Positions 49,701 through 62,100 are shown, counted from the first letter of the stretch. The stretch: 64,000 nucleotides of DNA from Trichuris trichiura (GCA_037903355.1 JBAJFE010000034.1:744001-808000); one strand, 5' to 3'. The notes: generated from the letters alone by a model not told the origin. Numbers and translations are program-made.

Positions 49701-51859
49701 TAAACTTCAATCTTTTAATCCCTTCAAGCCATCTTTGTTAGTCCGTCCATGCACGGTTTAATCGGTTATTTTCTTTCCTTTTAGAATTGTACAGAAAACA
49801 TGTCACAGTTTCTGGCATTCCGAGCGCCATCGACAAGAGTCGCTCGATGGTGAGTAACACGTTCAATAGTTCAGTAATCAGTTCACCCTCTATCGCGTGA
49901 CGTGAAAATAGCATATTCTCGCTAGAATAATTTCCCGCGTCATTTTTCTTTTTATGCATCGAAAAGCTATGAGTTAGGCGATTTGTTTCTGCTGAGCTCA
50001 AGAAGTATTTGCTGCTCTAACACTAACCGCATATCCGCTGTGCGAATTAGGCGACAAACAATGTTGTTGATTGAATCGGTAAAAGAAATTATTTGAAACT
50101 GGTTATTTTGTAAACCCGTTGAACGCTTGTCCATAAGAAGCCTGATTTTCATTTCCGCGAAACTGTTTATTTTAAGTATTGATAGGAATTCGAACTTCCT
50201 GACTTTAACGGCATTGCGAGTCCGTTATTATACAGTTCTAATGAGATCCTATTCTTATGATCCCGCGAAAAGCACAAGTAGTATTCTATAGCACAGCATC
50301 TAGTAACAAAATAAGGCAACATCAGTTAGCTACAAGTGAAAAGATTAGTGGCTGATCAGACTTGCATTATTCTAAGCTTCCTGCTGTGTTCCTTAATCGA
50401 GGTCAGTGTTAACTCCTTTTACCTTCATAATCGGCGGAAGGTTTAAAGAATGCAGTTTTTGCGAGGACGTTTTGGTTTCACAGCAGGCAGAATTTATATG
50501 GCCTAAAATTTTGGGATGCAATTTAAGTATGATTACTTGCCGCACATATAAAATATAATAGCAATTCGTTAGTACTTCTTTGATCTCATATTCGTTCTAT
50601 CTACTGATTGTAGATGAATCGGTTTATATGAGGACACACATAGTTCGTATTTTGCAAGTTTTTGAATTTTTACGGCTTTTATCATCCTAGCAATTGGAAC
50701 ATGAAACTTTTCCGTGCAACCAACCAACTTTACTTGCCAGGCGCGGTTTTCAACGTTGTTTTTGGCATGCGCGCTAGCAGTTTGATCTTTGTATGCATCT
50801 TTCAATGATTAGTTGAACTACTAGTATTTGCTTCATCCATCGCGCTTTAGCGATTAAAAGGGGCGTAACTGTTTGAATACATTTCCATTTTTTGCGTTTG
50901 ATTAGATGCAGTCTTTTAATTTGTAGCGGCGGGGCTTTGGCGTCACTACTGATTGCTGTTTTAGGAATTGTTCGAACATAACTACCCAGAATCGAGGGCT
51001 AATTCCAAAAGTCACTTGTTTACTCTGCTCGCCAAGCTAAACGATGCCGAAGTAGGAATGACGACAGCCTTGTTTTCCATACGTATAGTTTTTGCTTTAA
51101 TTGTTTTTTCAGTTCGAAATAAAGCGACTGAAGCAGGAGAAGGCCCAGTAAGAGAGCGGATTTGGCGATTATTTTGTTGTCAGATTAATTTGCGTTTTCG
51201 TTCTCAGGCTTTTGCTGGAACAGGAGAAGGAAAAGAACTTGCGCAATTCGTGCATACAAACGGCTTACAGCGCCGGATTAGAAGAGCTACGAAAGCTTCA
51301 CGCTGAGCTGGAAAAACGCCGTGCAGACTTTCAGCAGTTGATTGAGAATAGAACGGCCGAGCTTAATGCTCGAGAGAAAGAGATTGGTATTAAATCGGTA
51401 AGCCTTTTCTTAGTACGCTGCCATTGGTTTCTTATGTTTAAATTACTTTAGGCTAGCATGGAAAGAGACAGTGCTGATTTTCAAAACAAGTTGGACCGTT
51501 TAAGGGGAGCTTGGGAAAAGTTGCAAGTTACAACAAGGACAATACCTGGTTCGGTTAAGCAGTCAGCTAATACTGTCGATAATCTAGTCCAAGACTTCTC
51601 TGAGAAAACTGACAACTCTTTACCGAACCCTCAGTCGTCAGAGGGCAGAAAGCCAAGCGTGCCACCATACTTGCTTGGCTCCTTTGTTCATGGTGGTCGA
51701 TTACCTGAAGACGTTGTAAGACAGCAGTTACCGTCCAAATTGGTCAAAGACGACATGGTTAACTCTTTATCGTCCAAAATTCCGTACGGTATAAAAGATC
51801 GTAAAAAACCGGTCAAAGGAAAAGAGCAATCGTTAGCCTCTAGGAAGAAGTGCAAATGA
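39686..51859 (+). CDS. Lbc-type Rho guanine nucleotide exchange factor (C1-DH-PH-coiled coil)
   Basis: Twenty-six exons: 39686-39741, 39838-40562, 40627-40759, 40821-40887, 40942-41038, 41095-41186, 41239-41305, 41366-41483, 45592-45725, 45786-45838, 45891-46064, 46124-46249, 46300-46414, 46474-46643, 48561-48642, 48697-48972, 49031-49102, 49158-49231, 49286-49333, 49384-49444, 49512-49673, 49785-49849, 50965-51051, 51113-51147, 51208-51397 and 51452-51859. All join in frame to 1228 residues; an in-frame TAA precedes the ATG. A C1 zinc finger (about 332-380) has H-x12-C-x2-C, later C-x2-C-x4-H-x2-C. The DH domain (about 485-705) begins KRQDIIYELFVTEKHH and contains LLLITQRLSKY; PH (about 712-825) has MLLFTDVIVFLH. 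The C-terminus has a coiled coil near 1020-1110. The order matches ARHGEF2/GEF-H1 and ARHGEF18 relatives, which activate RhoA. No PDZ or RGS domain was seen. The 4.1-kb intron 8 is full of repeats. Confidence 0.88.
41796..41817. repeat. (CG)n tract in RhoGEF intron 8
   Basis: About 10 consecutive CG/GC dinucleotides in an AT-rich intron. Alternating purine-pyrimidine of this type can adopt Z-DNA; a role is speculative. Confidence 0.8.
43702..43739. repeat. (TA)n microsatellite in RhoGEF intron 8
   Basis: About 19 TA units, uninterrupted. Confidence 0.9.
43915..44232. repeat. TTAGGC-containing fold-back repeat, copy B
   Basis: An imperfect palindrome related to 20540-21150: ATTAGGCTTAGGCTATGGCG near 43990 faces CGCCTTAGACTAAGGCTAAG near 44084, and CACTGTAGGCTTGCGG follows. 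It lies in RhoGEF intron 8, tandem with copy C. Confidence 0.6.
44554..44632 (+). mobile_element. 57-bp minimal palindromic hammerhead-like insertion
   Basis: The exact 11-bp direct repeat AGCCGGCAAAG lies at 44554-44564 and 44622-44632. The 57 bp between form a strong hairpin (GTCTGTCGCGACCCGTCGTC facing its complement). The right arm carries CTGACGA, a CGGGTC/GACCCG stem and GAA, completed to GAAAGC by the flanking duplication. This is the smallest family member and is nested in a TTAGGC fold-back repeat. Confidence 0.7.
44594..44624 (+). ncRNA. Hammerhead-ribozyme-like core
   Basis: CTGACGA, one C, stem GGGTC/GACCC with a 6-nt loop, then GAAAGC. The sequence pattern is complete for the core, but stems I and III depend on flanking DNA and are not evident. 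Confidence 0.45.
47707..47790 (+). repeat. Diverged fragment of the palindromic hammerhead family
   Basis: Begins with CTGAAGACGAGGC, a weak stem, CCCCGTAAGCTTTGC, and later GGTTAGTTTCCGTAAAG, matching core and outer-arm motifs of intact copies in order. No inverted partner arm remains. It lies in RhoGEF intron 14. Confidence 0.5.
48131..48384. repeat. Fold-back repeat in RhoGEF intron 14
   Basis: An imperfect inverted repeat of about 250 bp: TCGAAATCCCGAATAGG at the left end faces CCTATTGGGAATTTCGA at the right, with GTGGCCTTGTGGC, ATCTTCTAGATAAG and GGTCTTG mirrored inside. There is no hammerhead motif, so it is a different MITE-like family from the palindromic insertions. Confidence 0.6.
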
Positions 51860-54800
51860 AAGCGTTCGTGCTCGCCGTCACTTCGGGTTCATTCTTTCTT
51901 GCTGATGTTTGAAGTTTGAGTGGCTTAACATTCCTTATTCGCTGAACACATCATTTATTTCTTTTTCTACGGATCATTGTTCTTGCTTGAGAAACGGCAA
52001 TTAATCACATAGCATTTTCCATTATGCAATCACTGTTTCGCTCAGTTGAATTACCGTCCCGCCCAACCATCTTTGAAGCAACTTGGTATTTGTGCCAAAA
52101 GAATGACCTTTAGCATTGTATCGATTTTACGGCAGTCCGCCTTCGTGCCTACTCTTTGATAATGCATTCACTTTGGCTTTGCTCCTTTGTACGCTGGTAC
52201 GCGGCATGAGCATTCGGTTTGGCAACCTGCTATAGTCGTCCTATTTTTTTCTGGTCATTTTGGCTGCCGCCACCTATTGCTGTCATTGCCTCTTCCACTT
52301 TTTGCAATGCAAGTATGCTTTGGCTTCCGGCCTTACGTTCACTGATCCACTTATTTCAACAAAAGCAGGTCACGTTATGAAACCACGTTTTTGATTCAAT
52401 CCCGACGTCCGTTGTTTTCGTGTTCCTGCTGAAACACGACCTTTAGTTCAGTTGTCTTTTTCGCCTGTCTCTTCTCATCAGAATAGAATTACTGTTCAGC
52501 ACGAGTAATTAAAGACGGCCTTTGTAAATAGATTTGCATACGCTAAACAGCCTGTATTCTCGTTGGATCGTTGTCAGCTGTCTTTATGCGATGAGTACGT
52601 CAATAGTTCCCTGCGTCTTAAGGCGGCTTATCGAAAGACTTCTAAGACAATCAGAACTGTTATTTCCTGCTTTCAAATCGTTTTTTCAAAAGCCCACTGG
52701 TGTTGTGCACTATCCCTGTAATCGTGCGAAAGCATAACTTGGATCTTGTCTCCTGGGGACCCCATTGTTATACTGTAAGTCTGCTGGCCATCCTGTTTTG
52801 CCCTTACATAAGCTCAGACCTATACATAAGGCTTATGTCTTGGCTTAGGTTTAAATAAGGGCAAAAAAAAGATAAACGGTATGTTCACCAGTAAAGATAC
52901 AACAGTTTAAGGGCATGCTTAGCAGAAAGGAACCTGCATTTCTCTATCAGAGGGGCGGCTAAGGCACAAGATCCCACGATCCCTAACCGGTTTTCGGATG
53001 CTTAAAATTCACTTGAAATATACGCTATAATTTACTGTTGTACCTAACTGTCTGGTCTTTTCGCATTGCATACGTGCGAGCCTATTAAATCTTTCATGAT
53101 TCGCTGATTAAGAAAGATCAAAGATCGACACTTGCTTGCAATGCAGCAGGGAACCCTGTGGACGTTCGCTGAAAAAGGGGTTATTTTCAACGGTTTCTTC
53201 GTAATTGATACTTAGGTATGGGCAAGAAAAACCGTTTATTTGGATCACACGAAGGATGACTTAAAGTTTTCGTCTTCAACTTCTTTCATGCAATCCAAAA
53301 AAACGATCTCCTTGTCCGTATCAAAAGTGTGGTGTTAAAAAGCAATGAAATGCATACTGTAACATGATTTATGGTGAATAAAGAATGTTTCTTTGATTTC
53401 CCAATGTTTGCAATTTGTTTTATAACACAAGACTTTCATGAATCACATACTTCTTAATGGTACATGTACATTCTCTGTTTTAATAATGTGCGGCCTGTCA
53501 CTGCGCATTTCTTAAAAGCGAACGTACTCGCACCGTTAAATAATAGATGCGTGAAAACGCGTATAGTGTTTACGCCGCACTTGAGCACAACCAAGTAGAC
53601 AAGACGTTGCAAAACAAAACTTTCTAGTTATTTGTCCTTTTTCTCTTTCTCCTCGTCTTCGTTTTTCTTCTGGTGTAACTGTTTATTCATTAGGTTAATA
53701 TATTTTCTTCTCATCTGTCATTCCGCTTGTCCTTCCCTGCCTGTCTTTATTTTTTTTTCCTAAATTCCTTAAATTTCTCTACTGCTTTTATCAATCATTA
53801 ATTTGCATCTGCCCCCCCCCCTAACAGTTATGCTTTTGTTTTGTAGTGGGTTACGACTAGGATTATCGTTATTTGTTTGCATAAGCACTTCTGTCTCTTT
53901 ACTCTTCAGTTTACGGGGGATGTCTATTGTTACACCGGATTTCAGGGTGGACTGCACGATGTCGCTCATTTTCACGCCAATTTGGAGTAAAACTCTGAGC
54001 TTTTTTGGCTAACCTGCAAATCTTTATAGGACATGTTTACTGTATTGTAGTACTAGTTCTGTACTTAGCGGTTTAATTCAGTTGGATTACTTGCCAAATA
54101 TTCGTTGTCGGTATTCTGTTGACGTGAATCTATAGTATGTTGTTCATATTCTTGAGGTTGCATTTAAGTTTTTAAGCTGGTACTGTTTCACGTTAAATAC
54201 ATAAATCTTTGTAATGCCCACGTTGGTCTTCATACTTGTGTTTCATTTCTGAAAACAAAATATATTGTCAAACCGTTATCATAGCTTCCGTTACTCTGGC
54301 CATCGCACAAATATTTACTGACAACAGTTAATCTGCTGAAAGCTGCGGTAATAGTTTTAAAATATGCATTTGCTGTAAAAAGGGGTTATTTCCATGAATA
54401 AATTTTCCTGGTGGAATGTTGCTGCTTTTGTCCCTTAAGCCTTACTTGCAAAGCGGCTGGTGGATAGTTTTTGGACGGTTTCATTGATACCGCGCTTTTC
54501 CGGTTTTGATGCTTTTTGTAAAGGGAAGCTTTCGGGATTAAGTCCGCTATTGTACAACGCTGAAAAAAGAAATAGTTATTTCCGAAAGCTTTGTCTGTTA
54601 AAAACGAACGAGAAAGGCAGGCCTTTGGTTCGCACCTCCTTTTAGTTCTCTTTTTAAGATTTCGACCTGAGCTTGACTGCTATCACTTTCTATTGCTATT
54701 GGTTGAAGTGTGCTACCACCTCCCGTGCAATTATTTGAATTTCCATAGCTGTGAACAGTCCAAAAACGTCGGCTCGTAGTATAGATGCCAAAAAATGTCG

Positions 54801-56187
54801 ACATTTCGACAGCGTGGCATGGAGGGGCTAAATAGCTTTTGTACGTTTTTTATAAGCATATTCCTAGAATTGTTGCCCATTTAATGTCTTATAGCATGGC
54901 GGAAGTGTAATTTTACACTCATTGAGGAACTAAAAGGTTAGCTTGTTTTATTTCGATGTTATTTTTACTACTCTAGCTGGAACAGTATTCAAGAAATAGG
55001 AAGCAGACAATTATACATTGTTTAACGGAGGGCTAAAATGTAGTCACAGTAAGATGTCGACATCCGTGGCCGCCTTGACAGAGACGTACCAACTGTTTCG
55101 ACGTTGAAACGCAGTGCCGGTGCTGTCGATGGTGGCCCCATAATGGATGCTATGGAAGCTTATCCAGAGCATTCCTCCCGATGTGCACAAACGTCTTAGA
55201 ACAAGGAATTTTACGTCATGCGAGCCCATTTCACCATTGCAAAGTCAAGGAGAGAATCGATTTGTGAATAAAATGAAATGGGCTGAACGAAGTATAAATC
55301 AGCCTGTTCAAGCCAACTGGACGTTGCATCGTCCGCCTGTGCATCGATGATTCGAAGAAATTCAGGCGCTCATTGAAAGAGGAAATACATGTTGCAATAA
55401 AGCAATCACTTTTTCCAATGCTACGCGCTGAGGACGGAACTTGTCAGTTTCAAGAGCCCCCTATTTCTGTGTGCTAATAAAGATCTCAGCCTTCAACTGG
55501 TTATGGACTTTTTAGTAATCACAGTCTTACTGTACAACCTAAGTGGTTTAAGGCGAACCGCCCAGAACTAGAAGTGAAACTATACACGCCTGTTAGGAAA
55601 TAGCCTATGTTTAAGCTCTCCTTGCTTTGCGATTTCCGCTGGAGCAAGTTGCCTAAAGAAATATTTAAAGTTTACAGTCTACGTTTCATTTCCTGTTGTA
55701 AGCAGGATGACCGTCAACGAAGCTAATGATTGCTCGAGTCTGACCGGAAATTTCCGGAGACTTTACATACACTATTCTTTATAAAAGGAAAAGTTGGGTT
55801 AATTATACAACGAAGTTTTAGCATTATTTGATGAATATAGAGTGTGTTTTTAGATACGGTTATTGGTTTTCATGTTCAGGGCAAATTTGCTTCATCGCAT
55901 CCGTTTAACGTTCTTTTTGTTTTAAAGTTTTATCTCATGCTTTATTACCCTGTATAGATGGTTGCGATTTAACCGGGCACTCATCTTATCATAACTTCTC
56001 AAATTTGTTTCTTACCGCAGTTTTCAAAGATGTTACTTCTTATTTGCTTTTGCTCTACCCGCCCGCATTCGTCGTGCAGGTGCCTTAAAGTTTACAAGTA
56101 GTTTCTTCCCGTTATGTACTAATGGAGATACAATGTGCACTAATTCTATGATGTTTCTTACCTCATGATTAACGTTGTTTTCCTTAG
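51860..56187. other. Intergenic between RhoGEF and MIC19
   Basis: Contains the RhoGEF 3' UTR; possible polyadenylation hexamers are ATTAAA near 52507 and AATAAA near 53381. A repeat lies at 52880-52965, a C-run at 53813-53820, and an element-like AAGCTTTCGGGATTAAG fragment at 54524-54595. A short frame at 55147-55350 is not recognised. No gene is called. Confidence 0.4.
52880..52965 (+). repeat. Dispersed repeat segment, copy 2
   Basis: Matches 38790-38890 over GGAACCTGCATTT, GGGGCGGCTAA and a CCAGTAAAG/CCAGTAAGG motif. A TTAGG-containing imperfect palindrome lies immediately upstream (about 52800-52865). Confidence 0.45.
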
Positions 56188-59100
56188 ATGGGAGCTGCAG
56201 GCAGCTCTCCTGGTACCCGGGCAACGGTTTATAGGGATGGCGATAAAGCTTTCAGCACAGTACGAATATCCGACGAAGTTATTTGGCGCCTTCGCGAGGG
56301 CAATGTTGCTCATAACGAAACCGAACCTGGTGTCTACGACTTGTCTTTGAAGTAAGCTTATTAGAACGAAAATTTTTGAACTTTTGCTTGAAGAGCGAGT
56401 ATAGCTTTGAATATTAGACGCTTAGTAATATGTTCTTGAAAACTGGGTGTTTTGTAACGGGCTGTATTTTCATGATTGTAATGTCTTCTACGGCTTTTCC
56501 CGTTTTTCGTTGTGCTGTTATCTGTAATTAAACTAAAACAACTGCTCTACCAACGGATGGATGAGCCGTTATTAAGAAAAGGTACAGATATCAACGCACT
56601 CAACTTTTTAATGTTCAAAGCTTTCGGAACGCTCTAGTTCCGTCGTCAGTGAGGTGGTGGAGGAGGTGTTTTAGTTTAATTACAGATAACAGCACAACGA
56701 AAAAACGGGAAAAGCCGTAGAAGACCTTACAACCACGCTTAGTAATAGGTAATAATGTCTTATGGAAAGAACGGGAAAACCATGCGCAGTTAGTTCATCA
56801 GTAACGCGATGGACTCATTCCTGAAAATCTCGCCTTTCAGGAATTCGTTTCATAGGAAAGATGCAGAGCCCAGGAAAATGGCGCTTGGAAGAGAGCATCC
56901 GGGTGATAAAATTTCTGTGTAATTCACATTATATGAAGAAAAAAGTGTGAGTAATGAAATGATAAGAGCATATTATTATGAATAGGTGTTTATTAGTAAT
57001 TAATTATTATGTATTAGCGTAGATAAGGCACGCTAGCTTGAAAAACCTAGTTTCATTAATTGATTCATTTTTTGGTCTTAAGCCTTTTCTTTTCTCATCT
57101 TCTGGTTAGCAATTATTACAATTCATGTGGATGGCCGTATCTCGCCATCCTCGTGACCTCCTCCGGCTTAGGATATTAACAAAAACCTGACTGGTTGGCC
57201 AACGTCCAATTGCTGCTGCAGTGCTCTCGTATTTATAATAAACTTTTATTATATACATATATATATATATACAGCCGGCCCTCGTTATCCGCGGTTAATT
57301 CGTCCAAAATTTTGAGCATTTCACCGCGTTAAGCTGGATCCGTGTTATATAGGATACCCTACGAAAAAAACCAAATAGCTTATATTCTAAGCACGTATTT
57401 CGCCCCCCCCTGAATTCCTTCCGGAACGATTTTCCGACATAGCGGTCCTTCAAAGCTTGGTACTACAGAATCTAGCTACGAGATAAGGACATCAATCAGA
57501 CTACTTGTCCCATGGGGCTAGCCGTCAAAATCCAGGCCATTAGATACAAGAAAGGATGAAAGTAAGATGTTGTTTCTTTAGACGCCTAAGAAACGCCCTG
57601 CTTTAATGAGCTAAGCGATGTACTAGTGCGCGGAATGAGTACAGAGCAGGGGAAGTATAAAATACATAGGCGCACTTAAGCGGAAATAGTGAACTTTACA
57701 CAGAACACATCTACATAGAACAAAACGTCTACGGCAGAAACGTTTGGGGCATCATGAACCAATTTACCCACTTTCTGTAGGTGGGCGCAGATCTCTTGGA
57801 GAACAGCCAGTCCTACGGTTTTCTGAACTTGTTGGTAGAGAAAGTTTTCGTCTTAAAATGGAACTCTCCGCAGCTGCTGGAGCTTTATTTAAAAACATTG
57901 TTATAGCGAACTGTTTCCCTTTTCTTCGCTTTATCGAATAAATCTTGTAGCGGCTTCAACGAAGCCGTTATTCTTCGTGTAACCATGATGCCACGTTCCA
58001 TGGACGGATCGTTTTCAGCAATCATATCCTTCAGGATTTGCGCTTGCTGGAAAATACTGGCAAGCTTTCGGAGCGTTCAATCCGAGGGTGTCTGAGCTTC
58101 TCTATCTTCTATAACGTCATCGTCTTCGTCACTGCTCTTAGGTGGTTGCATCAGTTCCTCGAGTTCCTCGTTGATGAACGGTTCCCCACAATCTTCTACC
58201 GTGTCGAAGAAACTCTCACCTCCCAACTCATTGTCAAAATTCACTATGTCCATAACCTTATCATCGATGGCACCTAAGTCCTCGCATTCACTGCGTCTCT
58301 CCACAAACCAGCAACCACTGACTGTTCTGGGCTTTATCTCGTGTACCGCCGTGCAAAAGATGACGGCACTGCTTCACGCCGGACGAACCGCGTTGTATAG
58401 AACCCCACGGATTCTATACAACGCGGTTTGTCCAGCGTGAAATAGTGACGTCATCTTTTCACAGAGACATGCGCACCGCTGGCCGGCATTATAATTGCAC
58501 TAGTGTCGTTGCATGCCTGTGCAGGAGTGTGATCATCTGCGCGTTCGCGAAAAACTTTCTCTGCCCACAGTGCTCTCTAACCGTGCACAATGCTAATGAG
58601 GCCTTGTCATTTTTCTGACTGCTCATTATTGCTTCGTGCGCGTTGTCGAGGCCGCGCGCTGTGCGCAAATATCAGTTTCCCTGCAGCGTAGTAGGTCTGA
58701 ACTTTCGCGTCGTGTAACTGGTGTCGCATAGGAGGATGGCTGATAGAAGGCAACTAAGTGAACAGAGCGGTTTCTCTAGGGCAGTGTTTCTCAATGTGGG
58801 CCCTTGGGCCCCCCTGGGGGACCCTGGGAGATTTTAGGGGAGCCCTGGAAGTCAGGGAGGCCCTGGAGGATAATGCGGCAGGACATTGTCCCAATAAACG
58901 GTGGGCCCTTACAAGGATTAGGGGGCCCTGACAAGGCCTAGGGGGGCCCTGGTGGGCCCTGACAAGGCCTAGGGAAGCCCTGGGCAAAAAGGGTTGAGAA
59001 ACTATGCTCTAGAGCTAAGAGACAACGTAGCGTCCTTATTCTTCATGAGAAAGTAAAAGTCCTAGATTTTTTGAAAAGCGGATTGTCATGTGCCGAAGTG

Positions 59101-62100
59101 GGCCGCAAGATCGGGAAGAATGAATCCAGCATTCGTACGATAAAGCAGCAGGTAGCTGAGATTCGAAGAAGCGTGCATTCCGACCCTTCACTGGCGAAAA
59201 GAGCTTCTGTAGTTCACGACAAAGTCCTTGTGGAGGCCGAGAAAGCGCTAATCATTTGCATAGAGGACATGTTGCGGAAGAATGTCTTCGTCGACGAGAA
59301 AGTTATTCAGAAGAAAGCGCTGAGCTTATAAGCGCACTTCTCTGGCTCGGTTGCAGAGAACGAGAGAAAAGGGTTTACTGCTAGCAAAGGATGGCTAGCC
59401 AAATACGTGAAGCGCTTCAACCTCAAGAACTTAAAGATCACTGGAGAAGCGGCATCGGCTGATTGCGTTGCTGCCTCGACATTCCCCGAGGAATTCAAAG
59501 AGATAGTATACCAAAAGGGATATCTCCCAGAACAAATCTTCAATTGTGACGAGACGGCATTATTCTGGAAGCAAATGCCAAAGCGCACGTACATCCACAA
59601 GAGCGCAAAGCAAGCCCCGGGATTCAAGCCACTAAAAGATCGACTCACTCTTGTGCTCTATGGCAACGCTGCAGGACACATGATAAAGCCCGGCGTTGTC
59701 TACCGGACTCGTAATCCTCGGTCGCTCAGGAACAAGAACAAGGATTGCTTGCCGGTCTTCTGGCAGCACAACAAGAAGGCGTGGATGACGGTTATCCTTT
59801 TTACGGAGTGGTTTAACCAATGCTTCATTCCTGAAGCGAAAAAGTACCTGGAAAGCAAGGGGATGGCTTTCCAGGTCCTCCTCGTAATTGATAACGTCCC
59901 CGGTCAACCGCAATCTCTTCGCTTCGCTAATGAGAACGTCGAGGTGAAATTTTTGCCAGCTAACTCGACATCACTACTACAGCCACTGGATCAGGGCGCC
60001 ATAAAATGCATTAAGGCTACCTATACTCGTCTCGTGTTTGGAAAGCTTCGTGATACCCTCCACGCTAATGCTGACTGCGATCTTACCGGCCTGTGGAAGC
60101 GTTTCTCAATTGCAGACGCTATCGCCCTCATTGCGGAGGCAGTACACGAGATAAAGCCTAGAACAGTCAGTAGTTGCTGGAAGCGTTTGTGGAGAGACGG
60201 AGTCAGTGAATGAGAGGACTTAGGTGCCATCGATGAGGAGGTCATGGGCATAGTGAATATTTCCAATGAGTTGGGAAGTGAGGGTTTCTCCTACATGATA
60301 GAAGACGATATCAGGGAGCACATAGAAGATTGTGGAGAATCGTTCACCAATTAGGAACTCGAGGAACTGATGCAATCACCTACAGGCTGCGACGACGACG
60401 TTATGAAAGATACAGACGCTCAGATACCCTCGGATTGGACGCTGCAAAAGCTTGCCAGTATTTTCCGGCAGGCTCAGGTCCTAAAGGATTTGATTGCTAA
60501 ATACGATCCCATCCATGGAACGTGGCATCATGGTTACACGAAGAATAACGGCTTCGTTGAAGCCGCTACAAGATTTATTCGATAAAGCGAAGAAAAAGGA
60601 AACAGTTCCCTATAACAATGTTTTTAAATAAAGCTCCGGCAGCTGCGGAGCCTAACATTTTAAGGTAAGAAGTTTCGCTACTAACAAGTTCAGGAAACCG
60701 TAGGACTGGCTGTTCTCCAGGAGATCTGCGCTCACCTACAGAAAGTGGGTACATTGATTCATGATCCCCCAAACGTTTCTGCCGTAGAAGTTTTGCTCTA
60801 TTTGAATGTGTTCTGTGTGATGTTCACTATTTCTCTGTGTTTAATATTTCCCCTGCTCTGTACCCATTCCGCGCACTGGTACCTTGCTTAGCTCATTAAA
60901 GCAAGGTGATTCCCAGGCATTTAAAGAAAGAGCATCTTACTTTCGTCCTTTCTTGTATCTAACGGCCTGGACTCTGATCGCTGGCGCCACTGGGCAAGCG
61001 CGGTCTCATTGATGTCATTATCGCGTAGCTAGATTCTGTAGTACCAAGCTTGGAAGAATCACTGGGTATGGTAACCGTTCCGGAAGGAATTCAAGCGGAC
61101 AGGACGAAATACGCAGCTAGAATACAAGCTATTTAGCCTTTTTCATAGGGTACACTATATAACGCGGAATTCAACTTTACGCGGTAAGATGCTCAATATG
61201 TCGGACGAGTTAACCGTGAATAACGAGGGCCACCATATAGTGTAATTATATTTTGAGTGCAACCTGGGCAGCACGCTGAAGATAGCGCAACGAAGGTCAC
61301 GAAGACAACTTTTTCGCGAGAGCGTTTATTTAATGTTAGCAGGAATAAGGGCGCGCTTACCTCCAATTCATGGCGGTAAAGCTTTCTTGGACTAATGTAC
61401 TCTCGTATAGTTTCTTCCCAAAGCCATTTTTTTGCCTACGAAAACGGAAACAGAGTTTGTGCAAAGTGAGCTGTTTATCAGCAAACGACGTACTTAAGCG
61501 GGCGGCTATTTTACGTTCGAATACTAGGGGAGAACTATCGAGCAGAAGTTTTGTTTCTGTCCGTTTGTGTTCCATTTTTGTTTCAGGTGACTTATTGGCG
61601 TACTTGCAGCTTCTTATTTTGAACAGAGTGCTTTGAAGATTGGTTCTCTTGTTGTAGTCGCTATTTCATAAAGTGTTCCTCTTTTCAGGAAGTCGGATGG
61701 TGAATCGATAGTACACGAAAGGAAGGCAATACTTTCCGGTGCAAAACCAAATCGGTTTGATCAGCCACTCCCGTTAGACAACGGCTATTCTCAGGTAAAT
61801 AACTTTTTTGACGGATAAGCCAACGTTATAACAACGTGTCAACAATTGAAAAACAGGATCAAGACGTTCATCATCAATTGGACGACATTATAGATGGGAC
61901 TGAAAAGAAAATTAAAGAAGCGTCTGATAGTTTGCATAAGAGTGCATTTGCTCATAAATCCGACGCCGTTTGCGTAGCACCGGAAGAAGAACTTTTGAAG
62001 TGCTATTCACAAAATCCCAAACGTAGTTTGAAATGTAGGGAAGCCGTTGAGAAGTTTCTTGAATGTGTAGCGCAGCATACAATTACTGATCGCAAGTTAT

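Larger units (their letters stand above)
57272..61236. mobile_element. Tigger (Tc1/mariner superfamily) composite with inverted 3' ends
   Basis: Termini: left CAGCCGGCCCTCGTTATC next to TA; right GAATAACGAGGGCC inverted, also near TA. The left arm (57272-58349) is an inverted, diverged copy of the right element's 3' 1.1 kb (about 60136-61236). The right copy holds an almost complete transposase (58736-60585). The 5' terminal repeat is missing, and a hairpin (58353-58456) sits at the junction. The whole composite lies in MIC19 intron 1. Confidence 0.8.

Noticed and set aside
55147..55350. Plus-strand 67-codon frame with IPPDVHKRL, vaguely like a mariner transposase C-terminus
   Set aside because: The similarity is too weak and no terminal repeats or catalytic motifs were found nearby.
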